A DNA stretch of 64,000 bases from Staphylococcus durrellii (GCF_015594545.1 NZ_JADIIO010000001.1:1860001-1924000), one strand, 5' to 3'; positions 20,600-28,215 are shown, counted from the stretch's first letter. Notes: generated from the sequence alone by a model not told the origin. Made by a program: numbers and translations.

Positions 20600-20665
20600 A
20601 TGGATTGGACTCAAATTGTAGATGGCGTGCTAAATGCTATTAAAGCAATTATAGATATCTTTTAA
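20600..20665 (+). CDS. Phenol-soluble-modulin-like peptide 2
   Basis: This is a 21-residue peptide beginning MDWTQIVDGVLNAIK, 31 bases after the first peptide, with its own ATAAGGAGG site. It shares MDWT.IV.G with peptide 1, so the two arose by duplication. Net side-chain charge is about -2, closer to delta-toxin-like or acidic modulins. Both genes sit between one candidate Agr promoter and one terminator, so they form a bicistronic unit. Confidence 0.76.
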   Translation: MDWTQIVDGVLNAIKAIIDIF

Positions 20666-20739
20666 ACTTTATTCCTTTATATATAATAACTCTTAATATC
20701 TAGCGTTTATATTTACTTAAAATTTTTACAATGTTACAC

Positions 20740-20777
20740 AGCCCAACATCTTTAATAAGATTGTTGGGCTTTTTATT
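20740..20777 (+). terminator. Terminator of the modulin-like operon
   Basis: AGCCCAACA with TGTTGGGCT forms a 9-bp stem, followed by TTTTTAT. It lies 75 bases after the second peptide. Confidence 0.9.
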
Positions 20778-20869
20778 TGATACAGTAATTTTCATTTATG
20801 TCTATTCATTTTAAATTCGGGTAATAAATAATATAGTATTATTTATTTTATTGATCGGGTGTGGTAAAA

Positions 20870-20998
20870 ATGAACTATGTTAAAAAAATACTATTACTCA
20901 TAACTGGCATATTTATAGTACGCGCGTTGTTGTTAAATGTGAATGAAACTAGTGACGATAAAGTAGAAAATAAAGTTAAAATAGAAGCAAAACACTAA
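20870..20998 (+). CDS. Small membrane-anchored or secreted peptide
   Basis: This is a 42-residue peptide with a basic start and hydrophobic segment (KKILLLITGIFIVRALLL), then a charged tail (NETSDDKVENKVKIEAKH). GGTGTGG precedes the ATG at moderate quality. A terminator overlaps its stop codon, which supports a real short transcript. I recognise no family. Confidence 0.5.
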   Translation: MNYVKKILLLITGIFIVRALLLNVNETSDDKVENKVKIEAKH

Positions 20999-21022
20999 AG
21001 TAAATTGCTTTAGTGTTTTTGT
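20989..21022 (+). terminator. Terminator overlapping the end of the 42-residue gene
   Basis: AACACTAAAG with CTTTAGTGTT makes a perfect 10-bp stem around a 7-base loop, followed by TTTG. Confidence 0.85.
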
Positions 21023-21058
21023 GTTAAAATTAGAAAAAAACTTTAATGAGTTGATAAC

Positions 21059-22018
21059 ATGCATAAATTTAAAAATATAATGGAGACAAAACAAGCTTAT
21101 ATTTATTTTATTGCAGTTGTATTAGGTATAATTCTGGGATTTACTTCAACAACTGCCGTAGAATTTTTCAAAATTATTACAATCCCTACAATTATTATTT
21201 TAATGATTAGTATGTTCTCCCAACTGCCCTTTCGTAACATTAAAGATCAATATCCCAAATTTAAATTTATAATGGTGTTGCTACTATCCAATTTTATTTT
21301 TATACCGTTATTAGTATGGGCGTTGATAACAGTATTTAATGTACAATCCGAACCGATACAGTTAGGACTTTATTTGGTTTTACTCATGCCTTGTATCGAT
21401 TATGTCATCGTTTTTACAAGCTTGGGCAAGGGTGATGCTACTACTTTATTAATACATACTCCGCTACTTTTAATTGTCCAAATCATTTTATTACCGCTTT
21501 ATTTCACTTTATTTCTAGGGCATACAATGAATGATTATTTGAATTTAAAATTGTTTTTCTATGCATTTATGACCTTTATTTTGATACCTTTAATCATCGC
21601 ATTACTATTGCAAAAGTTTGATAGCATTAACTTCTTAAAGAAACTTAATGACACTACTAGCTGGTTACCCGTTCCTATGATGGCATTAGTACTTATGTCA
21701 GTGATTGCTTCCAAATTATACCTAATAACTAATGATTTAATAATTATATACCAAATCATTCCGATATATGTATGTTTTGCTATTATTGCACCAATTATTG
21801 GTAATTTAAGTGCCAAATTTTTTAAATTAAACATCGAGTTAAGACGTACTATCGCTTTTAGTGCTACCACGAGAAATTCACTTGTAGTATTACCTATCGC
21901 CTTAACATTACCGCACGATTTATCTACTGTGGTTACCTCCATTGTAGTTACTCAAACAATCATAGAGTTAATATTTGAAGTTATTTATATCCGAGTCATA
22001 CCTAAACTTATAAAATAA
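21059..22018 (+). CDS. BASS/ACR3-type transporter (arsenite or bile-acid:sodium symporter family)
   Basis: This is a polytopic membrane protein of 319 residues with about ten hydrophobic helices. The family segments [22 protein letters not shown] (about residues 105-126) and [20 protein letters not shown] (about 264-283) match the BASS superfamily, where ACR3 exports arsenite. No arsR or arsC lies beside it, so arsenite specificity is not supported by context. The start at ATG 21059 has only a weak binding site. Confidence 0.72.
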   Translation: MHKFKNIMETKQAYIYFIAVVLGIILGFTSTTAVEFFKIITIPTIIILMISMFSQLPFRNIKDQYPKFKFIMVLLLSNFIFIPLLVWALITVFNVQSEPIQLGLYLVLLMPCIDYVIVFTSLGKGDATTLLIHTPLLLIVQIILLPLYFTLFLGHTMNDYLNLKLFFYAFMTFILIPLIIALLLQKFDSINFLKKLNDTTSWLPVPMMALVLMSVIASKLYLITNDLIIIYQIIPIYVCFAIIAPIIGNLSAKFFKLNIELRRTIAFSATTRNSLVVLPIALTLPHDLSTVVTSIVVTQTIIELIFEVIYIRVIPKLIK

Positions 22019-22024
22019 TACATT

Positions 22025-22068
22025 AAAGGGGAATATACTTATCTTAAGATATCTCCCCTCCTTTTATT
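22025..22068 (+). terminator. Terminator after the BASS-type gene
   Basis: AGGGGA with TCCCCT closes a long imperfect hairpin, followed by CCTTTTATT. It stands within 10 bases of the stop codon. Confidence 0.6.
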
Positions 22069-22079
22069 AAAGCCTTAAT

Positions 22080-22640
22080 TATAATTTAGAATAACCTTAT
22101 TCGTTAACCTCCTCTTAATTTATATTTATCTGTAAATGGGCCCGTTATTCCATGCTAAAATTGTTCTCATAATGACATCTATCTTTGGTATCTCCATAAA
22201 CTTTTACTCAATTATATAATACTCCTACTTATTTGCTATCCGCCTCATTAATAATATATCTATCAATTAAAATCGATATAGGTTTGTTTATTGCGGATCG
22301 TTCACTAATAAATACGACGCTAAAATCGATATGCTTACAATTTTAAGACCCGAATGTATCTATCAAGTTTTGCATCTTCTAACAAATAACATTGACTAGC
22401 CAGTAGTAGTTTCGTTGGCGAGTGTTTTATATTAGACGAACTAAACCTCTTCATAAGACACTATAGTTTCTTTAGTGCTATCAAATGCGATATATGAAAA
22501 TAGTGCTGTAGTCATTACACCTCAAATTTTTAATCTAGCAACTTCATTACTTACATTCTACTCCATTGTATAACGTAATCTGTATTCTATTTTAATACTT
22601 ATTTACGATTAAGAACTTATGCTTTTATTTATAGCAGGAA
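22080..22640 (-). pseudogene. Probable decayed gene, family not recognised
   Basis: There is no open gene, but the minus strand gives protein-like stretches in shifting frames. MTTALFSYIAFDSTKETIV lies near 22510-22440. It continues after a frameshift as SSNIKHSPTKLLLASQCY near 22400, and VVFISERSAINKPISILID in a third frame near 22310-22250. Stop codons and frame changes separate them. This looks like coding sequence in decay and not random AT-rich DNA. The stretch 22640-22990 shows nothing. Confidence 0.4.
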
Positions 22641-22999
22641 TAATAATGCCAATAGATAACTAATTAATACTAATTTTCATTGTATATTTAACGATAAAAT
22701 AGTAAAATTAATTTAATAAATATCATGCCATTTAGTGTGATTTTACTTTGATAAATGTTTTAAGATAATCGCAAAGTGGAATATGTTAAATAGTATGGAG
22801 TTATGCAAATTTTTAGTAAAACTCATTGTTTTGTTATAACAGTTTTACTATTGATTTAATTAGACTGACTTAAACACTTTAACTGAAGAGGCACATACTT
22901 AGTTTTTTATCATATTGTTTAATTTCAATAATAGCTTTAACGTCAAATCATGTTAATGTTTTATGTCTAAATTTAGAGACACACAGAGGTGGCAAAATT

Positions 23000-23152
23000 A
23001 TGAGAAAATTTTTATTATATATTTTTATAGCTACACTAAGTATTTTAAGTTTTAAATTTTTAAACGCTAACGCTACTAGACATGCGTCAACGTCAAATGA
23101 TCATGACCATCATGATGGTGAAGAAGAAGATCGCACTGATGATCAATTTTAA
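23000..23152 (+). CDS. Small secreted His/Asp/Glu-rich peptide
   Basis: This is a 50-residue product with a clear signal peptide (MRKFLLYIFIATLSILSFKF, likely cleavage after ANA near residue 25). The mature tail of about 25 residues contains DHDHHDGEEEDRTDD. AGAGGTGG stands 8 bases before the ATG and a terminator follows 30 bases after the stop, so it has the look of a complete small gene. The His/acid cluster could bind divalent metal; this is inference. I recognise no family. Confidence 0.62.
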   Translation: MRKFLLYIFIATLSILSFKFLNANATRHASTSNDHDHHDGEEEDRTDDQF

Positions 23153-23179
23153 CTAAGTTAAAAGTCTATATATTTTCAA

Positions 23180-23213
23180 CTGCCTTCTAATTGAGGGCTT
23201 TTTTATTTTTAAA
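23180..23213 (+). terminator. Terminator of the His/Asp-rich peptide gene
   Basis: GCCTTC and GAGGGC pair (one G-U) around TAATT, followed by TTTTTTATTTTT. Confidence 0.75.
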
Positions 23214-23300
23214 TAACACCTTTATGGTTTTTCATAGTCTATATTCATGTTACTCCTTAGTTAACTCCTCATCTATGTGACTATATTAATTACATTACTA

Positions 23301-23340
23301 TAAAAAAATCTATAACAATGAGAATTCATTGTTATAGATT
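23301..23340 (-). terminator. Terminator of the GlsB-type gene
   Basis: AATCTATAACAATGA and its 15-base complement enclose GAAT; on the minus strand seven T follow. Confidence 0.9.
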
Positions 23341-23349
23341 CAAAATAAA

Positions 23350-23598
23350 TTATTTTCTTAGTGCTTTTAATATAAATGAAACAATTAATATTAATATAAT
23401 TGCACCGATTAATGCTGGAATAATTGGAACGCCGCCTAATACAGGTCCCCATGTACCTAAAATCTTACTACCAAGAGCCGAACCAATTAAACCGGCAATA
23501 ATATTACCTAAAATCCCTCCTGGTATATCTTTACCAAGGATTACACCAGCTAACCAGCCGATGATACCTCCAACTATAATCATAATTATAAAGCCCAT
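23350..23598 (-). CDS. GlsB/YeaQ/YmgE family stress-response membrane protein
   Basis: This is an 82-residue protein of three transmembrane helices rich in glycine. The signature GGIIGWLAGVILGKD and GGILGNIIAGLIGSALGS mark the transglycosylase-associated (GlsB/YeaQ/YmgE) family. It is membrane-located and usually linked to general stress, but its molecular role is not known. The start has TAGGAGG upstream. A second, frameshifted relative lies at 29566-29840. Confidence 0.92.
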   Translation of the reverse strand: MGFIIMIIVGGIIGWLAGVILGKDIPGGILGNIIAGLIGSALGSKILGTWGPVLGGVPIIPALIGAIILILIVSFILKALRK

Positions 23599-23879
23599 AA
23601 CTTAAATCCTCCTAAATAAATGTTGTGTATGGTATTTCCATATATATCTTACCCTTACATCATTATCTAAAACCTAGTTATATCAAAGAATTCAAGCTTT
23701 TTAGCATCTTAATGTTATCACCTTTCCATAAAAACATAGCAGCCTTTATACGCTTTTTAAAAATGCGTTTAATCAGCGAGCAGGTAATATTGTACTATTC
23801 AATGACATTATTTAATTTTTCAAAACTTTCTTTTTCTGTTGATTAACTCATACATGTTCTAATAACAAAGCATTTTTCA

Positions 23880-24125
23880 CTCAATAGTTCCTTACTTTGA
23901 AATGCGAGTTGCGTATTTAATCAATGATTTGTTGTCGAGTGACTATCGGTAATAATCGATTTGCCGGTAAATCATATTACATTGGCATCCTTGTCTGTTG
24001 TAATTCTGGCCTAAGTAACTCAGTCATTTCAATCGCATATTTTTTTAATTATATATACAAGGTGTCTGCAAATAGCGACGTGAATTGTATGCTTTATAAG
24101 CTCCCCCTGTCCTATAATCTACCTT
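23880..24125 (-). pseudogene. Probable decayed gene, family not recognised
   Basis: The minus strand reads YAIEMTELLRPELQQTRMPM, a stop, YDLPANRLLPIVTRQQIID, a stop, then IRNSHFKVRNY in one frame between about 24055 and 23890. An earlier part, IIGQGELIKHTIHVAI, is one frame away. The composition is protein-like but interrupted by two stop codons and at least one frame change. I could not name the family. Plus-strand frames in 23600-23880 look random. Confidence 0.4.
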
Positions 24126-24394
24126 GTTATTAAATCACTATGAGTTATTACAATGGCTTCTCCAAATAATGCCCCATATCTAAAGTTGATATAGCTTACA
24201 AAAACACCAAATGCGCCTACTATAAAGATTGTGCCAAAAATGTCGCTTACACTAGAACTATAGAGCAAGAATAAAATATTGCATTTGGAAGAGTATTCTT
24301 TAACAAGATGTATAGAAGCCAAAGCTGTCTCAGCAATTATAGAAAAAATAAAGCAAATACTGTTAAAAGACAATGCATAGTTCCGCTCAGGCAA
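24119..24394 (-). CDS. Hypothetical membrane protein or fragment
   Basis: This is a 91-residue open frame with two or three hydrophobic segments (FNSICFIFSIIAETALASI, DIFGTIFIVGAFGVFVSYI). No good ribosome binding site precedes its start and it abuts the decayed frame at 23880-24125. It may be a remnant of a larger membrane protein and not an intact gene. Confidence 0.3.
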   Translation of the reverse strand: MPERNYALSFNSICFIFSIIAETALASIHLVKEYSSKCNILFLLYSSSVSDIFGTIFIVGAFGVFVSYINFRYGALFGEAIVITHSDLITR

Positions 24395-24576
24395 GATTAG
24401 AAAAATTTTATAGATATATCTATAAAAAGTAAATTCGGATGTTTATTAAGGTGATAACTTACCTTATCTTGCAATAACATTATTTTTATAATACGAAACA
24501 AAAGCTTTACTCCCTATGTAACAATGAGACACAACACTTGGCTTATCTATATATAGTTGGAAATTTATGACATGAC

Positions 24577-24768
24577 TTAAAAAAACGGAATAATTTTGCT
24601 AGCTTTAAGAATATCTTTAGTATAAAAAAATTGCTTACCCTCACCAGTATAGGCAGGATTAAGAATCATATTTGCTTTAGCATTGTATAACCATTCAGGG
24701 TCAATACCACTATTTAATATTTCTTGAAACTCTTGAAAATCCTTATTCCAATTTATATTTAGTTCCAT
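24577..24768 (-). CDS. Small hypothetical protein with a LexA box
   Basis: This is a 63-residue soluble protein (MELNINWNKDFQEFQEILN...). ATG 24768 is fixed by GAGGTGAG 4 bases upstream; the longer frame has no binding site. The 5' region carries a perfect SOS box at 24793-24804, 25 bases before the ATG. Expression is therefore probably induced by DNA damage. I recognise no family. Confidence 0.68.
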   Translation of the reverse strand: MELNINWNKDFQEFQEILNSGIDPEWLYNAKANMILNPAYTGEGKQFFYTKDILKASKIIPFF

Positions 24769-24792
24769 CAAACTCACCTCAAAACTATAATA

Positions 24793-24804
24793 GAACAAAC
24801 GTTC
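24793..24804 (-). promoter_or_regulatory. LexA (SOS) box
   Basis: GAACAAACGTTC; on the minus strand the extended form CGAACGTTTGTTCT fits the Gram-positive consensus CGAACNNNNGTTCG except the last base. It is 25 bases upstream of the 63-residue gene. Confidence 0.75.
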
Positions 24805-24915
24805 GCATTTGTAAAGTGCATATAGAAATAATTATATTTTAAATAATGTTGCATGAAATGTATAAGATTTTATAAATATTTCTCTTACTTTCATATATTT
24901 ACGAGGTGATCCATT

Positions 24916-25206
24916 ATGAATATTTCTAAGTACCTAAAAAGCTAATTTATGGTGATACTATTGCCTTCGTTTCATTATATCGGATTTAGCTGGTAAAAAA
25001 GATATTATCCGGAGAGTCGATGTAGTTAAGAATAGATTAGAAAGTATGGGATTTATAATTAAAATAATGCCTCATACTTTCTGCGATAAGGAATTTATCT
25101 ATAATCATCTAAAACGTTGAGCAAAAGATTTAGTGGATGCATTTCTTGATGAAAATATAAAAGCTATTATCACAACAATAGGTGGAATAGTAGATTTTCC
25201 TTGTTA
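24916..25206 (+). pseudogene. Remnant of an LD-carboxypeptidase (S66/MccF family) gene
   Basis: Stretches in more than one frame read ISKYLK, GDTIAF, DLAGKKDIIRRVDVVKNRLESMG, AKDLVDAFLDENIKAI and ITTIGG. This matches the N-terminal third of the S66 peptidase family (LD-carboxypeptidase or microcin C7 self-immunity). A stop follows the first eight codons, others lie at about 25120 and 25190, and frames change; the C-terminal two thirds are missing. A good GAGGTGAT site still precedes the old ATG. Confidence 0.75.
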
Positions 25207-25217
25207 AAAATTGGCAT

Positions 25218-25328
25218 AAAAAGACCCCCAATTAAGGGGGCTGTCGGTTTAAAGGAAGTGTACCTATGCATGCCAAAGGGCACGCACAAGTTACTTTTAT
25301 CCTTAAACCCACATGCCCTAAGGCATGC
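25218..25328 (-). ncRNA. Candidate 111-nt structured RNA with pseudoknot
   Basis: A minus-strand promoter (25335-25363) predicts a start at about 25328. A CCCCC/GGGGG hairpin (25225-25240) followed by TCTTTTT predicts an end at about 25218. Between them two helices interleave in order B-A-B'-A'. GCATGCCTTAGGGC (25315-25328) pairs with GCCCTTTGGCATGC (25268-25281), and GGTTTAAGGA (25300-25309) pairs with TCCTTTAAACC (25246-25256). That is an H-type pseudoknot. There is no convincing minus-strand ORF. The family is not recognised. The remaining 25364-25503 holds only the 5' region of the next gene. Confidence 0.6.
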
Positions 25329-25334
25329 AAAATC

Positions 25335-25363
25335 ATTGTACGTAAATTAATTATTAATGTAAA
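25335..25363 (-). promoter_or_regulatory. Promoter of the candidate structured RNA
   Basis: TTTACA and TACAAT, each one base off consensus, are 17 bases apart on the minus strand. The predicted start, 7 bases on, falls on the first base of the GCATGCC helix. Confidence 0.6.
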
Positions 25364-25503
25364 GCATTATTGTTCTAAACGTATTAGTGCTCTATATTTT
25401 TAATTAAATTCCTTCATTCATTGATGTAATCACAAACAAATTAATGAGATAATATATTTAAACAATAATAAGCATTTATAAATTACACTTACAGAGGTCT
25501 TCT

Positions 25504-26250
25504 ATGTCTATAACTTTAATTACATTTATATTACTAGCTATCTTTTTAGGGGCATTTATACGTACTTATTTTGGCTTTGGCGAAGCTCTAATTAGTATGC
25601 CTTTATTAGCATTAATTGGTTTAGATATTAATAGTTCTATATCGATTATAGGTTTAGCCGGTTTAACCGTTGCAATATTTAATATTTTATCTGAATTAAA
25701 ACATATAAAGTACAAAATTTTAAGTTTAATGTTATGCAGTAGTATAATCGGTATCCCTATTGGTATATATATCTTGCATCATTTTAATACAGCAATAATA
25801 CAAGTCATATTAGCACTCTTGTTATTTTTATATGGTTCTTATGCTTTTTGCAAAAGACAATGCTTTAAAAACAATCGAAAACTCACGCTACATTCGCCTT
25901 ATTGGAGTACAATTGCGGGTATTATTTCAGGCATTTTAGGTAGCTTATACAATTCTCATGGCGTCCCTATAGTCATCTATGCAACACTAAGCAAGTGGCC
26001 TATTAAAACATTTAAAAGTACCTTGCAAGCGCATTTCCTACTTACCGCAATTTTCGTGGTTATCGGTCAAGCATCTGGTAATGTATGGACAGATAAGACT
26101 GTACCTATTTATTTAATGTCCTTACCATTGTTACTTTTAGCCACATTTATTGGTAGATATTTAACTATAAAAACTCCAGCAGCTGATTTTGAGAAATGGG
26201 TTTATTTACTTATTGCAACATTAGGACTGTTATTGTTGTTTTCTATTTAA
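25504..26250 (+). CDS. TauE/SafE family transporter
   Basis: This is a 248-residue membrane protein with seven or eight helices. The duplicated family pattern is visible: RTYFGFGEALISMPLL near residue 20 and GIISGILGSLYNSHGVPIVIY near 138. Family members export sulfite, sulfonates or related anions; the substrate here is unknown. The start has AGAGGT upstream. Only the candidate structured RNA lies upstream, transcribed the other way. Confidence 0.86.
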   Translation: MSITLITFILLAIFLGAFIRTYFGFGEALISMPLLALIGLDINSSISIIGLAGLTVAIFNILSELKHIKYKILSLMLCSSIIGIPIGIYILHHFNTAIIQVILALLLFLYGSYAFCKRQCFKNNRKLTLHSPYWSTIAGIISGILGSLYNSHGVPIVIYATLSKWPIKTFKSTLQAHFLLTAIFVVIGQASGNVWTDKTVPIYLMSLPLLLLATFIGRYLTIKTPAADFEKWVYLLIATLGLLLLFSI

Positions 26251-26499
26251 AAATATACGAACTAAAATTGGTATCGTGTGTTCAATAATGCTCATTAAGT
26301 GAAAATCATTACCGTGTGCTATATAAATATTTATTTTCAATTAAATACTACTTTAGCTTCGGATAAATATTATCGTAAGTGACTAGTGAAATTATTTTTT
26401 ATAGGTCAAGAATATTTTTAGCTTTGATATTATTAGCCAATTGTTTTATATATTAATATTTAACTTTTTCAATTTTATTTATTACTCATCCATTTAAAA
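26251..26499. other. AT-rich intergenic region
   Basis: This lies between the converging TauE-type gene and the second HtsA-like gene. Apart from the terminator at 26500-26534 I see nothing in it. Confidence 0.5.
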
Positions 26500-26534
26500 A
26501 CAAAAAAACAACTCATCATATACGATGAGTTGTT
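26500..26534 (-). terminator. Terminator of the second HtsA-like gene
   Basis: AACAACTCATC and GATGAGTTGTT form an 11-bp stem around a 6-base loop. On the minus strand it is followed by TTTTT. Confidence 0.88.
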
Positions 26535-26578
26535 AATAATTGCAGTCATATATTAAAAAGCTAAGCTAATGATGTGCC

Positions 26579-27481
26579 TTATCTTTCCATTATTTCTTTT
26601 TTGAATTGTTCTCCTTGCTTCTCTACGGTAATTAAATCCCCATAAATAGCTTCGTCAGCAGGGTAATAAATCACTTTATTATTTTTAACCGCTTTATTAT
26701 TTTTCCATATAGATGATTTAGTGAAATCTGTATTAGGTTTCTTACCATCGACTGTTGGTACCATCAGGAAATCACCAGTATAATCATTAAATTTCTCTTT
26801 TGGCACTTTCATAAATCTTTCAGCTGGCATCGCTTTTTTGGCTTCAGGATCTTCTTTTAATTTAAAACCATCGTATAACGTATCGCTGCCTCGACCAAAA
26901 CGAGCACCAAACTGGTATATATCTTTTTGCTGAATATCCATGATTGAAAATGTAGCATCATTTCCAATATGCTTTTTAATTTCTTTACCATCTTGTTCTA
27001 ATTTTTTTGATACTTCTTCTGCTTGTTGTTTAGCTTTTTTCTCTTTATTAACCAATTTACCGTACTCTACATGTGTTTGCTTGTAATCAAATTTTTGAAC
27101 TTTGATAGGTACGGTTGGTGCAATTTTAGAGAATTTTTTATTATTTTTATTCTCTTTATATGTAATAATTAAATCTGGTTTCAACTTAGTAACTTCCTCA
27201 ACATTTTCAGGGTCTACTTTTTTGACCTTATCATTACCTATGTATTTCGAATTAGGAAAAGCATTCGTTATTGCGACTGGTTTAACACCTAATTTTTTCA
27301 AATTACCATAATTGGCCGTTAGTAGTACTACCCTCTTAGGATTTTTAGGTATTTGAATTTTCTTTCCATCCGTAGTTGTATAAGTTTTTTTATCTTTAGT
27401 ACCCTTTTCTTGACTGTCTTTGTTCCCACATGCTGCTGTAATTACAAGTAGACTCAATATCAGAAACATAAATTTTTTCAT
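26579..27481 (-). CDS. Second iron-siderophore receptor lipoprotein related to HtsA
   Basis: This is a 300-residue class III binding protein with a lipobox TAAC (Cys18). Motifs KNPKRVVLLTANYGNLKKLG, VDPENVEEVTKLKPDLIITY and GARFGRGSDTLYDGF parallel those of the receptor at 12265. It is more diverged in the N-lobe, where TYAGG is replaced by NYGNL, so its ligand may differ. ATG 27481 follows GAGGTGTT; the frame runs back 19 codons through the Fur box, which is clearly regulatory DNA. No permease genes adjoin. Confidence 0.84.
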   Translation of the reverse strand: MKKFMFLILSLLVITAACGNKDSQEKGTKDKKTYTTTDGKKIQIPKNPKRVVLLTANYGNLKKLGVKPVAITNAFPNSKYIGNDKVKKVDPENVEEVTKLKPDLIITYKENKNNKKFSKIAPTVPIKVQKFDYKQTHVEYGKLVNKEKKAKQQAEEVSKKLEQDGKEIKKHIGNDATFSIMDIQQKDIYQFGARFGRGSDTLYDGFKLKEDPEAKKAMPAERFMKVPKEKFNDYTGDFLMVPTVDGKKPNTDFTKSSIWKNNKAVKNNKVIYYPADEAIYGDLITVEKQGEQFKKEIMER

Positions 27482-27517
27482 ATCTAACACCTCACTAATA
27501 CAAGTATACACTTGGTC

Positions 27518-27536
27518 GATAATGATAATCAATATC
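27518..27536 (-). promoter_or_regulatory. Fur box
   Basis: GATAATGATAATCAATATC matches the 19-base Fur consensus GATAATGATAATCATTATC at 18 of 19 bases. It lies 37 bases upstream of the second HtsA-like gene. Confidence 0.9.
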
Positions 27537-27718
27537 ATTTTTAATATATTGCTAATTAAATAACGCTGGCTTACTTATATGAAAAATAAATATAGAAACA
27601 AACTAAAAAACTACAACTATAGTGACGAGAGACTCATGTATGAAAATGACAGGAGTTTATTAAAATGTGTAGATAAGGAAATTTGTATCCTATTGCAAAA
27701 AATCATTAAATATTTATC

Positions 27719-27748
27719 ATCACTGTCCTAATTGGACAGTGATTTTTA
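27719..27748 (+). terminator. Terminator downstream of no obvious gene
   Basis: ATCACTGTCC and GGACAGTGAT form a perfect 10-bp stem followed by TTTTT on the plus strand. Only a 31-codon frame (27636-27731) precedes it. It could also help end the DinB-type gene on the other strand, though the T-run there is poor. Confidence 0.75.
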
Positions 27749-27750
27749 TT

Positions 27751-28215
27751 CTACTTATTAATCATAGACTTTAATAATACAATTTGACCAAAGTGTCGAT
27801 TAGTATGAATAATAGCAAAATGAATAGATTGATTGAAATTTTCCATAACTATGTCTACATCTTTAAGTACAATTGGTTCATTCCTATCCTTCTTTAATTG
27901 CTTTTCTAAAGCAATGAATATTCTATCGAGTTGATCATCTAATAATAATTTTAATTCATTAAAAGAAGGTTCGTTTCCATCAAAGTTTTTTGGCGATGTT
28001 CCCCAAAGAAAATATTTTGCAGCAGTTTGCTCTAAAACATGTTCTCCATTAATAGTTTCAAATACTAAAAAGTCATTTAGTAATATTAAATGTCCTAATT
28101 GCCATTTAATATTATTATTAGCATTGTCTGGTTGAATTGTAGCTTGCTTTTCGTCAATATCTCTTATATGCTTTCTTAATAAATTATATGAAGCTTGAAA
28201 TTGTTCTTTAATCAT
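27751..28215 (-). CDS. DinB/YfiT-like four-helix protein
   Basis: This is a 154-residue four-helix DinB-superfamily protein. The three metal-ligand histidines expected for the fold are in place: WQLGHL near residue 41, and HFAIIHTNRHFGQ near residues 132-142. Members are thiol- or metal-dependent transferases, but the substrate is unknown. The start has GGAGGAG upstream. Despite the family name there is no LexA box in front of it. Confidence 0.87.
   Translation of the reverse strand: MIKEQFQASYNLLRKHIRDIDEKQATIQPDNANNNIKWQLGHLILLNDFLVFETINGEHVLEQTAAKYFLWGTSPKNFDGNEPSFNELKLLLDDQLDRIFIALEKQLKKDRNEPIVLKDVDIVMENFNQSIHFAIIHTNRHFGQIVLLKSMINK

Noticed and set aside
23625-23846. 73-codon plus-strand frame
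   Set aside because: No ribosome binding site, and amino-acid composition typical of random AT-rich DNA.
27636-27731. 31-codon plus-strand frame before the orphan terminator
   Set aside because: The binding site is poor and its stop codon falls inside the terminator loop; more likely noncoding.
27751-28215. DNA-damage role of the DinB-type protein
   Set aside because: This superfamily is named after a B. subtilis gene; no LexA box is present here.
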